Shown piece by piece: positions 23,817 to 34,034 of a stretch of 64,000 nt of DNA (positions are counted from its first letter, which is position 1; the number at the start of each line of letters is the position of its first letter). The translations under genes were made by a program, and so were the position numbers. Location of the stretch: contig NC_052027.1 in assembly GCF_015832195.1 (NCBI RefSeq), positions 248,001 to 312,000 on the forward strand. Reading direction: 5' to 3'. This stretch comes from Motacilla alba alba. Lineage: Eukaryota; Chordata; Aves; Passeriformes; Motacillidae. The notes beneath the pieces are model-generated. The model searched no databases. It worked only from the letters and a program-made list of their open reading frames with translations, and was not told the DNA's origin.

Positions 23817-26125
23817 GTGGGTGACAGAAGCAAGGACCCAAGTCCTGCCCTTTGCCTGCTCTTTCAGGAACTCATTCACTTTTGAAGTACACCTGCACTT
23901 CAATATATGATTTTAATCCTTGTAGCTTTATTGCTAAACTGCTGCATTCCAAAAGGTCCTTTTTCCATCTCTGACCTGTGGGTATCTCTCCAGGTAACCT
24001 CCTCCGTAAAACAGGGCTGTGTCCCACGCAGAGGGAACCTGCTGCTCAGCTGGAGCAGAGTAGGAGCCAGAGCCCACTTTTTGTGCAGCCTTTTGTATTA
24101 GACACTCAATGGGCCGTGACTCAAACGCTTTTTTACAGTTTTGTTCCCAGTACACGGCCCTGGGGTGTGGTTGTGTCACTGATTTTACAGCAATGGTCAC
24201 ATATATCTAAGGAAAAATGGCTTTCTGTGTGCACTGCATAGAGTCAGGAAACAATTGTTTCTGTTGGCTTTGAAGAAATAAGGTGTTTCTAAAAGAAAAG
24301 TTTCTTTTAGTATGTTAAAAAGGCTGTGAAACAGAGGTCTTGAAGTTGGAGGCCCTCCTAGAAAGCAAAGCAGCTGCTGACCCTTACAGAGAAAGGCCTA
24401 TTCAGAAACAAGTCTCTTGACTATTATAAGTACTTGCTGTGGTAGTTTTAACAGATATCTCAGTTCTGATTGATGATGGGAGATATTTGTAGTGTGAGCA
24501 GAGAGTTGTAGGTTAAGAGTTCTCCCTTTTTCCTGCCAAGGTACGTCAGCCAGGTGATTTCCTCTGAAGACCAAGCAGGCTATGCTGTTCACACACCAGC
24601 TGCAACTCCGGTTGTCAAACGTTCTCCCGGGTCACTGCTGTTTGGGGCAGCTGAGCAATTCTGCCCTGTGCTTTCAGGGGTCTTAATCAAGGAGACACCC
24701 TCGTGTTTCATTGACCCCCACAGACATGATACAGTGAGAAATGTACCAGGTGACAATGACCTTTAAGTTAAATTTAATCAGTGTCTGTGGACAGTGGCAC
24801 AATGGCCCTGGCAGTGTAAACAGGAGGCTCTCCCTTGGGGGAGTGTTACAACAGTCAGGTTTTGTTCTCCTCTCTAAATTCAGATGGCAAGAAGGTTGAA
24901 TTGAAGTGAGGATTTCTCAACAGGCTTTTTTTAATCTTCATTGTATGATTCAGTACTTTTAGTGTAAACTTAAAAGTTGGGACAGCCTATTTCTCAGCAC
25001 TGCTGGGGAAGTGTTTTGTTGTATGAAAAACTATTTAAGAGCAAGGGCTACTGTTGCAGGGGAACAGTCCTGGTTCCTTTTTTGGTGATCAGTCTGGGAA
25101 GGACTGCTGCAGACTTGTATATCGTATTTGCAGTTGGCCTATGTGTCTGGAAAAGGTGATTCCGAGGGAAGATTTGTGGAAATATTGTAACTTGGTATTT
25201 TCAAGAGCAGAAGTCTCTCTTGGTGTTAATTGCCTGAAAACCTCTCTCCTTCTCCCTAGCCCCCTGCATTGTATGTCACCAGTGTTTTAGTGCAGGTTGG
25301 GTTGGTCCAGTTGGGGTTCAGCCTGGTGAAAAGGTCTGACAAATCCCCCTTGAGTCAGTGGGGCTTTAAAGAGGTGGGTTTGTGTAGGTTAGTCTTCTCC
25401 TTCCACCTCCTTTCATTTTGCCTCTTCCTGTAGGCAGTTCTATAAATCTCATGCTTCTTACCCTTCTAGATGTGTTTCCCCAGCCGTCAGAGAGTCAGCT
25501 GGAGCTATGCCAGTGCCACAGCCTGCTGCAGTCTGGAGAAGTTATCCTTCCTGCAATGGCAGCTGTGCAGTCCCAGCCCTAGTGCCCCTCAGACCTTTCT
25601 CTGAGCTCACAGCTCACTAAGCAAGGGGAACACAGCTGAGCCTTTGGTAGTTATTTTTGTTGTAATTTTCTGTGAGGTTGTCTAGTTTTCTGCAAAGGGG
25701 TCAGAAAAGCATGAGTGACTCCAAGGGAGGTGATGGAAGTTGAGGTTCGGGGAATGCACATCCCTGAAGAAGATTTCTGGCTAGGCACAGCCCCTCTGTC
25801 CTCTGAGTGGCCTCTTGGAACCAAAGCTGACGTGACCAGGTGGCTGGGTAGCCCCCTTCAGGCAGAAGCTGTGGGGTTTCCCAGCCTAGCAGCTCCATGT
25901 CGAGCCTTCTGGGTGGGGATGAGGCGCCGTGGTGTATTGCAGGCTGCAGTCAGCAAGGGGCTTCTCACCTTGGTTATGGGAAATGGCACTGCTTCCTCTG
26001 CTGCTGCTGCAGGGCAGGAGCTCAGTGCACGAGCAGTGTGAGGTGAGGGGACGGTCCTGACTTGGCCTGGTTGCTGAGGTAACAGATGTGAACTTGAGTG
26101 ACCCAGTATGTGCTCTTGCCCACAG
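23817..26125 (+). other. TMCC1: Last TMCC1 intron
   Basis: This interval of about 2.3 kb starts GTGGGTGA and ends TGCCCACAG. No exon, transposon or long repeat was recognised. Open frames in it are short and unrelated to known proteins. Confidence 0.88.
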
Positions 26126-26440
26126 GAGGCACTGGAAGCGTGTCAGACGCGCATCTCCAAGATGGAGCTGCAGCAGCAGCAGCAGCAAGTGGTGCAGTTG
26201 GAGGGGCTGGAGAATGCCACGGCCAGGAACCTGCTGGGGAAGTTCATCAACATCTTGCTGGCTGTCATGGCTGTCCTCCTCGTCTTTGTCTCCACTGTGG
26301 CTAACTGCGTTGTGCCCCTGATGAAGACTCGCAATAGGACGTTCAGCACTTTATTTATAGTGGTTTTCATTGCCTTTTTGTGGAAGCACTGGGATGCCAT
26401 CACCGGCTACTTGGAACGATTCTTGTCTCCCCCCAGATGA
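26126..26440 (+). CDS. TMCC1: TMCC1 last coding exon, membrane anchor and stop
   Basis: The exon encodes residues 371-474 and the TGA stop (26438-26440). It opens with the end of the second coiled coil ([15 protein letters not shown]) and a six-glutamine run from a CAG repeat (about 26171-26188). Next comes [15 protein letters not shown] and two hydrophobic segments: about residues 410-433 ([20 protein letters not shown]) and 442-458 ([17 protein letters not shown]). The tail is [17 protein letters not shown]. The two closely spaced C-terminal segments are the family's ER membrane anchor, and the tail matches TMCC1 better than TMCC2 or TMCC3. The acceptor is CCCACAG|GAG in phase 0. The pair of segments separated by a short polar loop (PLMKTRNR) suggests a hairpin with both ends on one side. 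Confidence 0.97.
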   Translation, partial: EALEACQTRISKMELQQQQQQVVQLEGLENATARNLLGKFINILLAVMAVLLVFVSTVANCVVPLMKTRNRTFSTLFIVVFIAFLWKHWDAITGYLERFLSPPR

Positions 26441-26713
26441 TGGTGGCAGGAATGGGCTGCGCCGCTCCCTCCTGGCGCTCTTGGTGAGCAAGTGTGGCAA
26501 AGATTAGTCAGCAACTACTCTGCTGAAGTTTTAAAGTGTCCCGAGTGAATTTGTTTACATTTAGAATAACGTTTTTTCTCTGCAAGATGCATTGCAATAG
26601 TATTTTTTAGATTTTATTCAAGAACTTTTGGCGAGAATCCTGGATAATTTTTATGTAGCATGGTTCTCTTTGGATGCAAATCTTAAGATTCTTTAAAGTG
26701 TACAAAAGAAATG

Positions 26714-26719
26714 AATAAA
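26714..26719 (+). terminator. TMCC1: Proximal polyadenylation signal AATAAA
   Basis: A canonical hexamer sits 274 bases after the TMCC1 stop codon in the AT-rich context ATGAATAAAATACAG. It would give a short 3' UTR isoform. Its use is not shown by sequence alone. Confidence 0.5.
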
Positions 26720-27287
26720 ATACAGAAATCTGGAGCATACCAATGGGCAATTTAAATTGTGGCTTGAACTACTGTACTAAACCTGTCAAGAAGAAGAGAA
26801 CGTGGTTAGCTTAAGATGAGCAAAGCTCAATCTAGTGCACAGCCTTGAATGATGGTACCACAGCAAACCTGTAACACTAAACCTTTACTGTGAAGTCTGC
26901 TCACATTCCATGTCTGAGTGTATGCGTTGAGTGGTTTCTTTCCTTAACAAGAGAAAAACAACAACGTGTGGATCCCTCTCCCAGCTCAGCATCTGGGTTC
27001 GCCGTTTGTGTTAACCTGACTTCAGTAACTTTCTGTAAGGCTGGCTAACTTGGCTGAGTATATGGAGTGGAAGCCTCATGCCATATACAGTAACTGCACA
27101 GTCGTGCTACAGTATTTTGAAGTAGTCCTTGAAATACATATACTCTTTAAGCAGAAGCCCTTGGTCGCACTTTTAAGGTTTTTTTTTAATATATATATAT
27201 ATTCACAGATTTAAAAAAAATCCGAACAGCATACTTGAAGAGTGTAATACTCAAACTCTCAGTGCTTCCTTATTGTTTCTAATAGGA

Positions 27288-27326
27288 TTTTTTATTATAA
27301 TTATAATTATTATTATTATTATTATT
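27288..27326. repeat. (ATT)n microsatellite in TMCC1 3' UTR
   Basis: An imperfect then perfect run of TTA/ATT trinucleotides (TATTATTATTATTATT core) is followed by a G5 and a T10 stretch. AT-rich length variation here would lie between two polyadenylation signals. Confidence 0.9.
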
Positions 27327-27377
27327 GGGGGTTTTTTTTTGAAGGGGTTGGGAGGGTCATTACTTTTTTTTCTTTCA

Positions 27378-27383
27378 AATAAA
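27378..27383 (+). terminator. TMCC1: Second polyadenylation signal AATAAA
   Basis: A canonical hexamer lies in TTTCAAATAAAGAAGTG, preceded by a long T-rich upstream element and followed within 50 bases by a TGTGAGCCGTCTTGT GU-rich region. This is good context for a used cleavage site giving a 3' UTR of about 1 kb. Confidence 0.6.
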
Positions 27384-27787
27384 GAAGTGATGTTTTTAAA
27401 TGAAGAAATGCGTGAATAATTGTGAGCCGTCTTGTCCTGAAGCAGTTCTGAGGAGGGCAGAGAGTAGTTTCTAGTGTCAGCCTGTCAAATGCAGCACTGT
27501 CCATATGTCATTTGTCTGTCCTCCTGAGCTTGAAGATGCAGCATCATGGAGAACATCTGTCTTCTCCACACCTTTTTGTCATGCAGGGCTTTTTTTCCTT
27601 TTTCCACATGTGAAGGATGATATGTTTGTATTTTTTGTTTCATGTCATCTCTCATTCCTCGCCTCAAGATAAGAGCAAGGAATTTCTGTTCATCTCTTCC
27701 TAGAGAAAAGACAGGTTCTTTTGAGGAAAGAAATACTGACTCAACAGTTCACTTAACAGAATGGTTATCTCAAAAATAGTTCTAACT

Positions 27788-27804
27788 AAAAAAAAAAAAA
27801 AAAA
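27788..27804. repeat. A17 homopolymer in TMCC1 3' UTR
   Basis: Seventeen consecutive A residues lie within the presumed transcript. They are mainly notable as a likely oligo-dT internal-priming site that could create a false 3' end in transcript data. Confidence 0.95.
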
Positions 27805-30239
27805 CCCTGAAAAGTGAAACCAAAGTTTTCCTCCTGTCAGGCTCTGGTAAGATTATTTGTGTGTCTGTGTCTGTGGTGTGCCATCCTCTTTTTCAGCCAC
27901 AGGGGCCAGCACTTGGTGCAGACACCTTTTCGAATCTCGAAAGGAAATGTCACCTTCAAATGTAACCCCAAGTCCTCACAATGTGCCATTGCTGGTGACC
28001 TGTTGGTACAGGCAGGCAGCCCTCAAGTCCAAGGAATCTGTGTTCATTCTGTGCTGATTTTTAACTGCTGTCCCTTTCACCATAACAGTGCCAAGATTCA
28101 TCTTTTGTCTTCATGAAATCTAAAAAAAACCTCCAGGATTCTGTCAAAACCATTTATGGTGTTATGTCTTACTGTTTTCCTTCATTCCAGGATCAATTTC
28201 CCTCTAGGAATCAGATGTTGCCCAAGTGACTTAAACCAGTTGAAATCATACATGGGCATGTATGAGACATGTACAACATATATATACACACATACATGGG
28301 CATTGTGCTATGATGCAGATTCTGGGTTCTGAGAAATTCCCTCAAACAATAACAGCTTGAGTGTTTTCTGATTGCCAGCAAAGGCAAGCACTCCACTGTC
28401 CAACCATCTTTCTTCCTCCAAGGGTTCTTTTTTTCTGTAGTCACAGGAACCTCAGGTGCCCTTCCCCCAGGGATCCCAGTACACCTCTCTGTCACCATGT
28501 GCACTAATGTGCTCCTGTCCTAATTAAAACAAAGATTGACATTTACAGCTGACTCAAGCCAAAACTGCTTGTGCTTTCTGCAGTGCCACAGCCAGGGCAG
28601 AGGTGCGTGGCCATTCCCTCCCTTGCTCCTGGCTCCAGTGAGGCTCTTCTCTAGTGACTCACATTTCTTGGCTAACTATCATCTTGCCATTATGCAGGTT
28701 TTGTCAGAAACAAATGTGTGAATAACAGTAAGAACTGATTTGGCACATAACTGCAATACTTTGTTGCCTTTTTTTTCTGAAACCTGGCCTTTGTACTTCT
28801 TTTTCTCAGTCTTGTTCACGCTAGAATTGCTTAAGGTAGGTTTTTATGTGGTCAAATCAGGAAGGAGTTAAAAGCCAGTGTCTCTGGACGCTCAGTGTCT
28901 GTAGTATTTAAGGAACTGTTTGTCCCTCTTCTTTATATCCTGATTTCATTTCTTTTCTCAACTCTGTCATATTCAGTAAATACCATTTGTGAGCTTGCCA
29001 GAAAGTGCAGGCTTAATAGAAACTGACATCTCGGAACTCTTTAGTGAAGGCCATATAGATATGGGTCTGGACAAAGTGTCTGTCTCTTTCTCTCTCAACA
29101 GTTTCTTCCATTCCAGAAAGTTGTCTGCAGTAACGTCATGTATGATGCTGCATCCACTTCTCATATCCTAACACAACTGCCATGTGTTTTGCCTTTTGCA
29201 CTAGCAGAACATTTTGGGGTTTTCCTCCCTCTTCAATTTGAAAGTCTGTGATGATTTCTGATAGCTTAATGATGATGTTGTTGGAAATGTGATTCTAGCT
29301 TTAAGGCTCCCTTTCTTTGTACATGGTTGTGTTTGCTTTCCTGATGGAGTGTTTCTGGGTGACGCGTAAAGGACAGTTTCTGCTGTGGATGTGAGTGTGT
29401 GTGTGAGTACCTTTAATAGCCTCCTCTGTAGATAAAAACTTTTTAGTGACCATCTCCGAGTTGCAGAATGTTTCCCAAAACATTTCATATTTGGAGTTGA
29501 AGTGATTCAGAAATTGCTTAGATGTGTTTAGCACATACTGCCTTGACACATAAAAAGGGAAAAATATAATGGACTGTGTAAGTTCCAAGAGCAGCACCTC
29601 CTCATTAACATTTGAGGGTTCAAGTAAAGTTCATCTGTTTCCCCCATTTCCTTCAATATAAAGAAAAAAGAAAATCTTGATGAAAAAGCCCCAAACTTTA
29701 AAAACTTTTATAAAGTCCTTTTTTCTCTCAGCATCATTTTTTTAGTTCAAGGATACTCAGCATGCTCCCAGCAGTTACTCTGTTGGTTTATTCCAATCCC
29801 ACGTGTGCTTAGGTGGGATCAGATGAACTGCTGACTTAGGTGCGTATTACAGGAAAGCACAGTCTGTCAGCTTTGAAAATATGCATTTTTTAAATTAAAA
29901 AAAAATAAAAGGCATAACAAAAGAAGCCAAGCTACAAAGGGTTCAAGATTGAGTAGTTTTGCCAGTTTTTAAATGAATTCTGAAAGTGGCTAAAGAGTTA
30001 CCCTGTGTGTCTGTGTTGTGTATGCCAGGTGGTATAGTCGTAGGCAATTGACTTAGCTGTAAGTGTGTTTTAAAAGTGTAAAAAAATAAACAGAAAAACT
30101 CACTTGCACGGGTTGAAAAGTACAGAAATGACACTTGTGAACGTAACACTGTAGTTTATAGATCTTAAGCTGCTAATTGTTGAGAGAGATTTACATTTGT
30201 CTTGTCTGATTGTCACAGATTTATCTGTGGCAATTTTAC

Positions 30240-30247
30240 TGTATATA
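30240..30247 (+). promoter_or_regulatory. TMCC1: Pumilio-type element TGTATATA near the distal 3' end
   Basis: The octamer TGTATATA matches the PUM consensus TGTANATA and lies 10 bases before the distal AATAAA. Pumilio sites close to the poly(A) signal are typical of post-transcriptional control. Only the long 3' UTR isoform would carry it. Binding is inferred. Confidence 0.5.
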
Positions 30248-30257
30248 AAAAACTTTA

Positions 30258-30263
30258 AATAAA
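30258..30263 (+). terminator. TMCC1: Distal polyadenylation signal AATAAA of TMCC1
   Basis: The hexamer in CTTTAAATAAAGACCTC follows a U-rich stretch and is followed by TCTAGTTTGGATCTTTCC, a GU/U-rich downstream element. Downstream sequence changes to GC-richer intergenic character at about 30300. This is the best candidate for the main 3' end of the gene. Confidence 0.75.
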
Positions 30264-30285
30264 GACCTCAGCTATTAACACCGGT

Positions 30286-33114
30286 CTAGTTTGGATCTTT
30301 CCAGAGGGGCAGGGGCAGGGGAAAGGCGGTGCTGTCATGGAGAAGAAGAGGGGTGTGTCAAAACTGCTGAGCCCTGAGAGCTCAAAATGTGAGCAAGTTT
30401 TCCATAGCTCTGATTGTCAGACTTTGTCCTACACTCAGCCAGCCACACACCACTAGGGCGCAATGCAAATAAGCTGGTGTCAGTGTCTGGTCTTTGCAGG
30501 TAGAGGAAAGGAGCAGCAGCATTGCGTTCGACCTCATTGATCTTTTCCAGTCCCCTTGTGCCTGGGACAGCCTCTGGCAGGGTCCCTGCAGCCACACTGT
30601 GACTCAGTTTGCAGGTCGGTTCAGTCAGACTTACCCACGAAGTGTCTGTCTTGGAAGCACCAGAAGTTGGTCCTGTGTTTTTCCACTGCTGGTCCGTGGC
30701 CTGCCCTGTCCCAGATGAGAACAGCCCTTGCTTCTGTGGACTTTGTCCTTAAGGGATTTCAGGGCCCGCTCTGTGTGACATGCGTATTTAGAGGCAGGTG
30801 CAATTGCAGCATCGCCCATGTGTCTCAGGGAGCTTGTCATGGAGCGGTTCCAGGCCTAGCTCAGTTTGCATGAGGAAGGCTGCAGCTGGCGGGACAGCAC
30901 TCCTTAGCAGAAAGCTCCCTCTCTCTGAGCAGGGGCAAGAGACTGCACAATGTTGGTTGAGCCCCTGCTGTAAACGAGGTGTTTCGGTAGTTTGGCTACC
31001 GTGTTTCATAGAAGAATTTCTGAATCCTTTATTATTTGTACAAACTGAAAGTGAGCAGATTCCTTACTGGTGTGGAGAAGATACTTGTTCCTCTTGGGTT
31101 TTGGTCATGTGGTATCAGGAACAAAGAGCCAAGAAGGGAATGGAAACAATATTTTACAGAGAAAAGGACTGAGTCCTTTTCTCTGTCTTCACAGAGATTC
31201 AAGTACTGTAAAATCATCAAGAGATCAAAAAGCAAGAGCAGCTGTTTGCAGGATTTTTCCCTCCTGTAATCTCCTCGCAACCAGAATGCAAATTCCAGCA
31301 GTTTATGGATGAAGCGAGTGCATGGTGCTGCTTTTGCTAGAGCTGTCTGGCTCAGGATGGGACACGGTTGTGAGGGTAAATGGTTCTGCATTCTTTTGGG
31401 AGGTCAGCTGAGAGGTGCTGGCTGTGGCTCAGGAGCAGCAGGGGGCCATGATGACCAAAGGTGAAAAGCACTGGCCTTCTACTCCCGTGTCAACAGATTT
31501 AATCTGATAATGTAGGGGATTAGGTGGTGTTACTCAGCTTTTTGGTTAGTCTGTGGGAAGTGGTTTGATAGCTCCACCCAGGTCCTGGGGAACAAACAGG
31601 GATATGGCAAGGGTACAGCCATGCTGGGTTGCAGCAGTGGAGGTGAAGAATTGGCTGATGTTTCTCACTGGAGCAGTCATTCTCCCCGGCCAAATAACAT
31701 CACTTTGATGTGCTAATAGTGGATATTTTTGCAAGCAGCCAGCTCCCTACCACAAAATACCTGTCTTCAAGTTGTTTCTTAAACACCAAATCAACTGGTG
31801 TTTAAGTGTTGGTCAGTGGTTCATCAGCCTCAGTGGATCCTTCCTCACTGACTGGAGTTAGAAATAGGAAGAGGGCTCTTTGCTGCCTGAGTTAGCATGA
31901 AATAGAATATCCCAGGGCAAACCAGCTCTGCTGAGTGGCTCGTACTCTAGCCAGATCCCCTCCGAAATTAGGAGTAAGAGTCACCTTGAATGTGTTCTTG
32001 GCCTTTTTACCAGCCTTGTGCCAACCCTTGCCAAAGGGGAAAAAATAAGTAATATTGCCTGAGGAGAAGAGCCAGAGCAGGATGGGAAGATGCAGTGTGT
32101 TTTCAGCCCTCCTCCTCAGTGCAGCTGTTCCTGTAGTCCTGCCTACTTTCAGCTGATACTCTCCTTGCCTTACAACCAAGAGATCTGAAGGCATTCAAAA
32201 GTTCCTCCACTACACATAAAACAGTGTTTTCAGATTGAGGTCATTTATCAGACCTCTGTTGTGACAGCCTGAGGACACCTCTGGCTCCAAACCATTGTTT
32301 GAAGAACACCTTTACGCCTAATCCTAATTGTGATCGCTAGGGAGGAGGATGCCTGAGAGCCTGTCTGGCCAGGATAGAGAAGCAGATAAGTGTGACACCA
32401 CATTGCGCTATCTGGTCAGTCAGCTCCTCAATTCCACCTGATCCTGGCACTGCTGACACATCTGCATGTCACCAAGGTGCTTCCCCAGTCCCTGAGGGTG
32501 AACAGGAGCTCTGTGCCAAGCCAGCTCCCATTCCTATTCCTCCTCAGCTCTGCTGAGCCCCCCCGAAGGGGATGGTGCTGACACCGATGAGCAGACTGAG
32601 GAGGAGGCAGCTGCTTGGTTTGCTCTGGGAAGGAGCTGTGACCAGAAAGCATGGCTCATCCTTGTCTCAGACACACCCTGAGAACTAAACGGGACATTTT
32701 ACAAATATCCCATCCTGCTTACCTGGGCAAAGGATCCTGAGAAGAGAACAGGGATTGTATGAGGAAGCAGGTGACATTTCACTGATGGAGCACTCAGCAG
32801 AAAACATCTTCAAGGAAGCAACATCCCTCGACCCTCCTGATTGTTGTTTCACACACCTTGAAGCAGTTGCGACCCTTGTTATGGGTAAAATAGTCCTGTC
32901 CCACACTGCTCAAGAACTTGGGCTATGTTCCTCCAAAAATGTTTCTTTGAAAGATCGTTCGCTTTTTTCAGATCAGCTCTCCACCTCCATTGGGCGCATC
33001 GGCATTTCCCTCCACCTCTGGAAACAGACTGGCAGGTAGGTATCAGCTGGCATTCCATCTGTCCCGTCCATTGCTTTCCCAGCTGGCAAAGGCCGGTTGT
33101 TGCTGGGAGCGGCC
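30286..33114. other. Intergenic, no gene recognised
   Basis: No coding exon, RNA gene or transposon was recognised on either strand. Open frames are short and unrelated to known proteins. This is the proximal part of the TMCC1-PLXND1 intergenic interval. Confidence 0.65.
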
Positions 33115-33580
33115 AGACTGGCCCAGGCGAGGCCGAGTCTTCGCTACCCGGAGTGCCCAGAGCCGGGCCAGGGCCGGCTTTGCCCGCAGCTCGGGCGGGG
33201 GCAGCTCCCGGCCTGCGGGCGGGTGCGGGCAAAGCCGGCCCTTGGAACGGCGGGGAGCGCCCGAGCTCTCCGCCGAGCAGCGGCTGGGGCGGCCGGGAAG
33301 GAGCGGGAGCGCCTGCAGGGCACTGGGGCGCTGCTGCCGCGGGGTTATAGGGAGGGGATCTGGACCGGCTGCTGGGAACCCTTTTGATCTCGGAGTCACC
33401 GGAGGGGCCCTGAGGGCGGCGGCGGCTCCGACCCGAGCGCCGCGCGCCTGAGGGGACCCGGGCTCTGCCGCCGCCTGGCGGCGGAGCCTGGCACTGCACG
33501 TGCGCGCCGCCCGCGGTCTCCGGCGACCCCTGGCGGCCGCGCCCGGCAGCGCGCGCAGCGGCGGCGCGGGCCGGACTCCG
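33115..33580. promoter_or_regulatory. Intergenic CpG island
   Basis: About 470 bases of GC-rich, CpG-dense sequence run directly into a C-rich minisatellite. CGCC/GGCG clusters are frequent. No TATA box and no recognisable first coding exon were found on either strand. It may be the promoter of a non-coding transcript or an orphan CpG island serving as a regulatory element for PLXND1 or TMCC1. Long open frames on both strands follow from base composition. Confidence 0.5.
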
Positions 33581-34034
33581 CCCCGTGCCCGCGCACCCCG
33601 CACCCCGTGCCCGCGCCCCGCACCCCGTGCCCGCGCCCCGCCGTGCCCGCGCCCCGTGCCCGCACCCCGTGCCCGCGCCCCGCCGTGCCCGCGCCCCGCA
33701 CCCCGTGCCCGCACCCCGTGCCCGCGCACCCCGCACCCCGTGCCCGCGCCCCGCCGTGCCCGCGCCCCGCCGTGCCCGCGCCCCGTGCCCGCACCCCGTG
33801 CCCGCGCCCCGCCGTGCCCGCGCCCCGCACCCCGTGCCCGCACCCCGTGCCCGCGCACCCCGCACCCCGTGCCCGCGCCCCGCCGTGCTCGCGCCCCACC
33901 GTGCCCGCACCCCGCCGTGCCCGCGCCCCGCACCCCGTGCCCGCACCCCGCCGTGCCCGCGCCCCGCCGTGCCCGCGCCCCGTGCCCACGCCCCGCCGTG
34001 CCCGCGCCCCGCCGTGCCCGCACCCCGCGCCGCC
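33581..34034. repeat. C-rich minisatellite with 129-bp higher-order repeat
   Basis: The array is built from variants of CCCCGTGCCCGCG (13 bp), CCCCGCCGTGCCCGCG (16 bp) and CCCCGCACCCCGTGCCCGCG (20 bp). Within it, 33651-33779 is repeated as 33780-33908. By eye the two 129-base blocks differ at two places only (C to T at 33889, G to A at 33898). Because 129 is 43 codons and the units hardly contain stop triplets, frames on both strands stay open. The + strand frames give Pro/Arg/Ala repeats and the - strand Gly/Ala/Arg repeats. I see no evidence that any is translated. The minus strand is G-rich and could form G-quadruplexes. Confidence 0.95.

Larger units (their letters stand above)
26441..30285 (+). 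other. TMCC1: TMCC1 3' UTR (about 3.8 kb)
   Basis: AT-rich sequence follows the stop codon without further recognisable coding exons. It contains polyadenylation signals at 26714, 27378 and 30258. The length fits a long vertebrate TMCC1 3' UTR. Features inside include an ATT/TTA microsatellite (27288-27326), a 17-base A run (27788-27804) that could cause internal priming in cDNA libraries, and a Pumilio-type site next to the last signal. The exact cleavage site is inferred as 15-30 bases after 30263. Confidence 0.75.
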
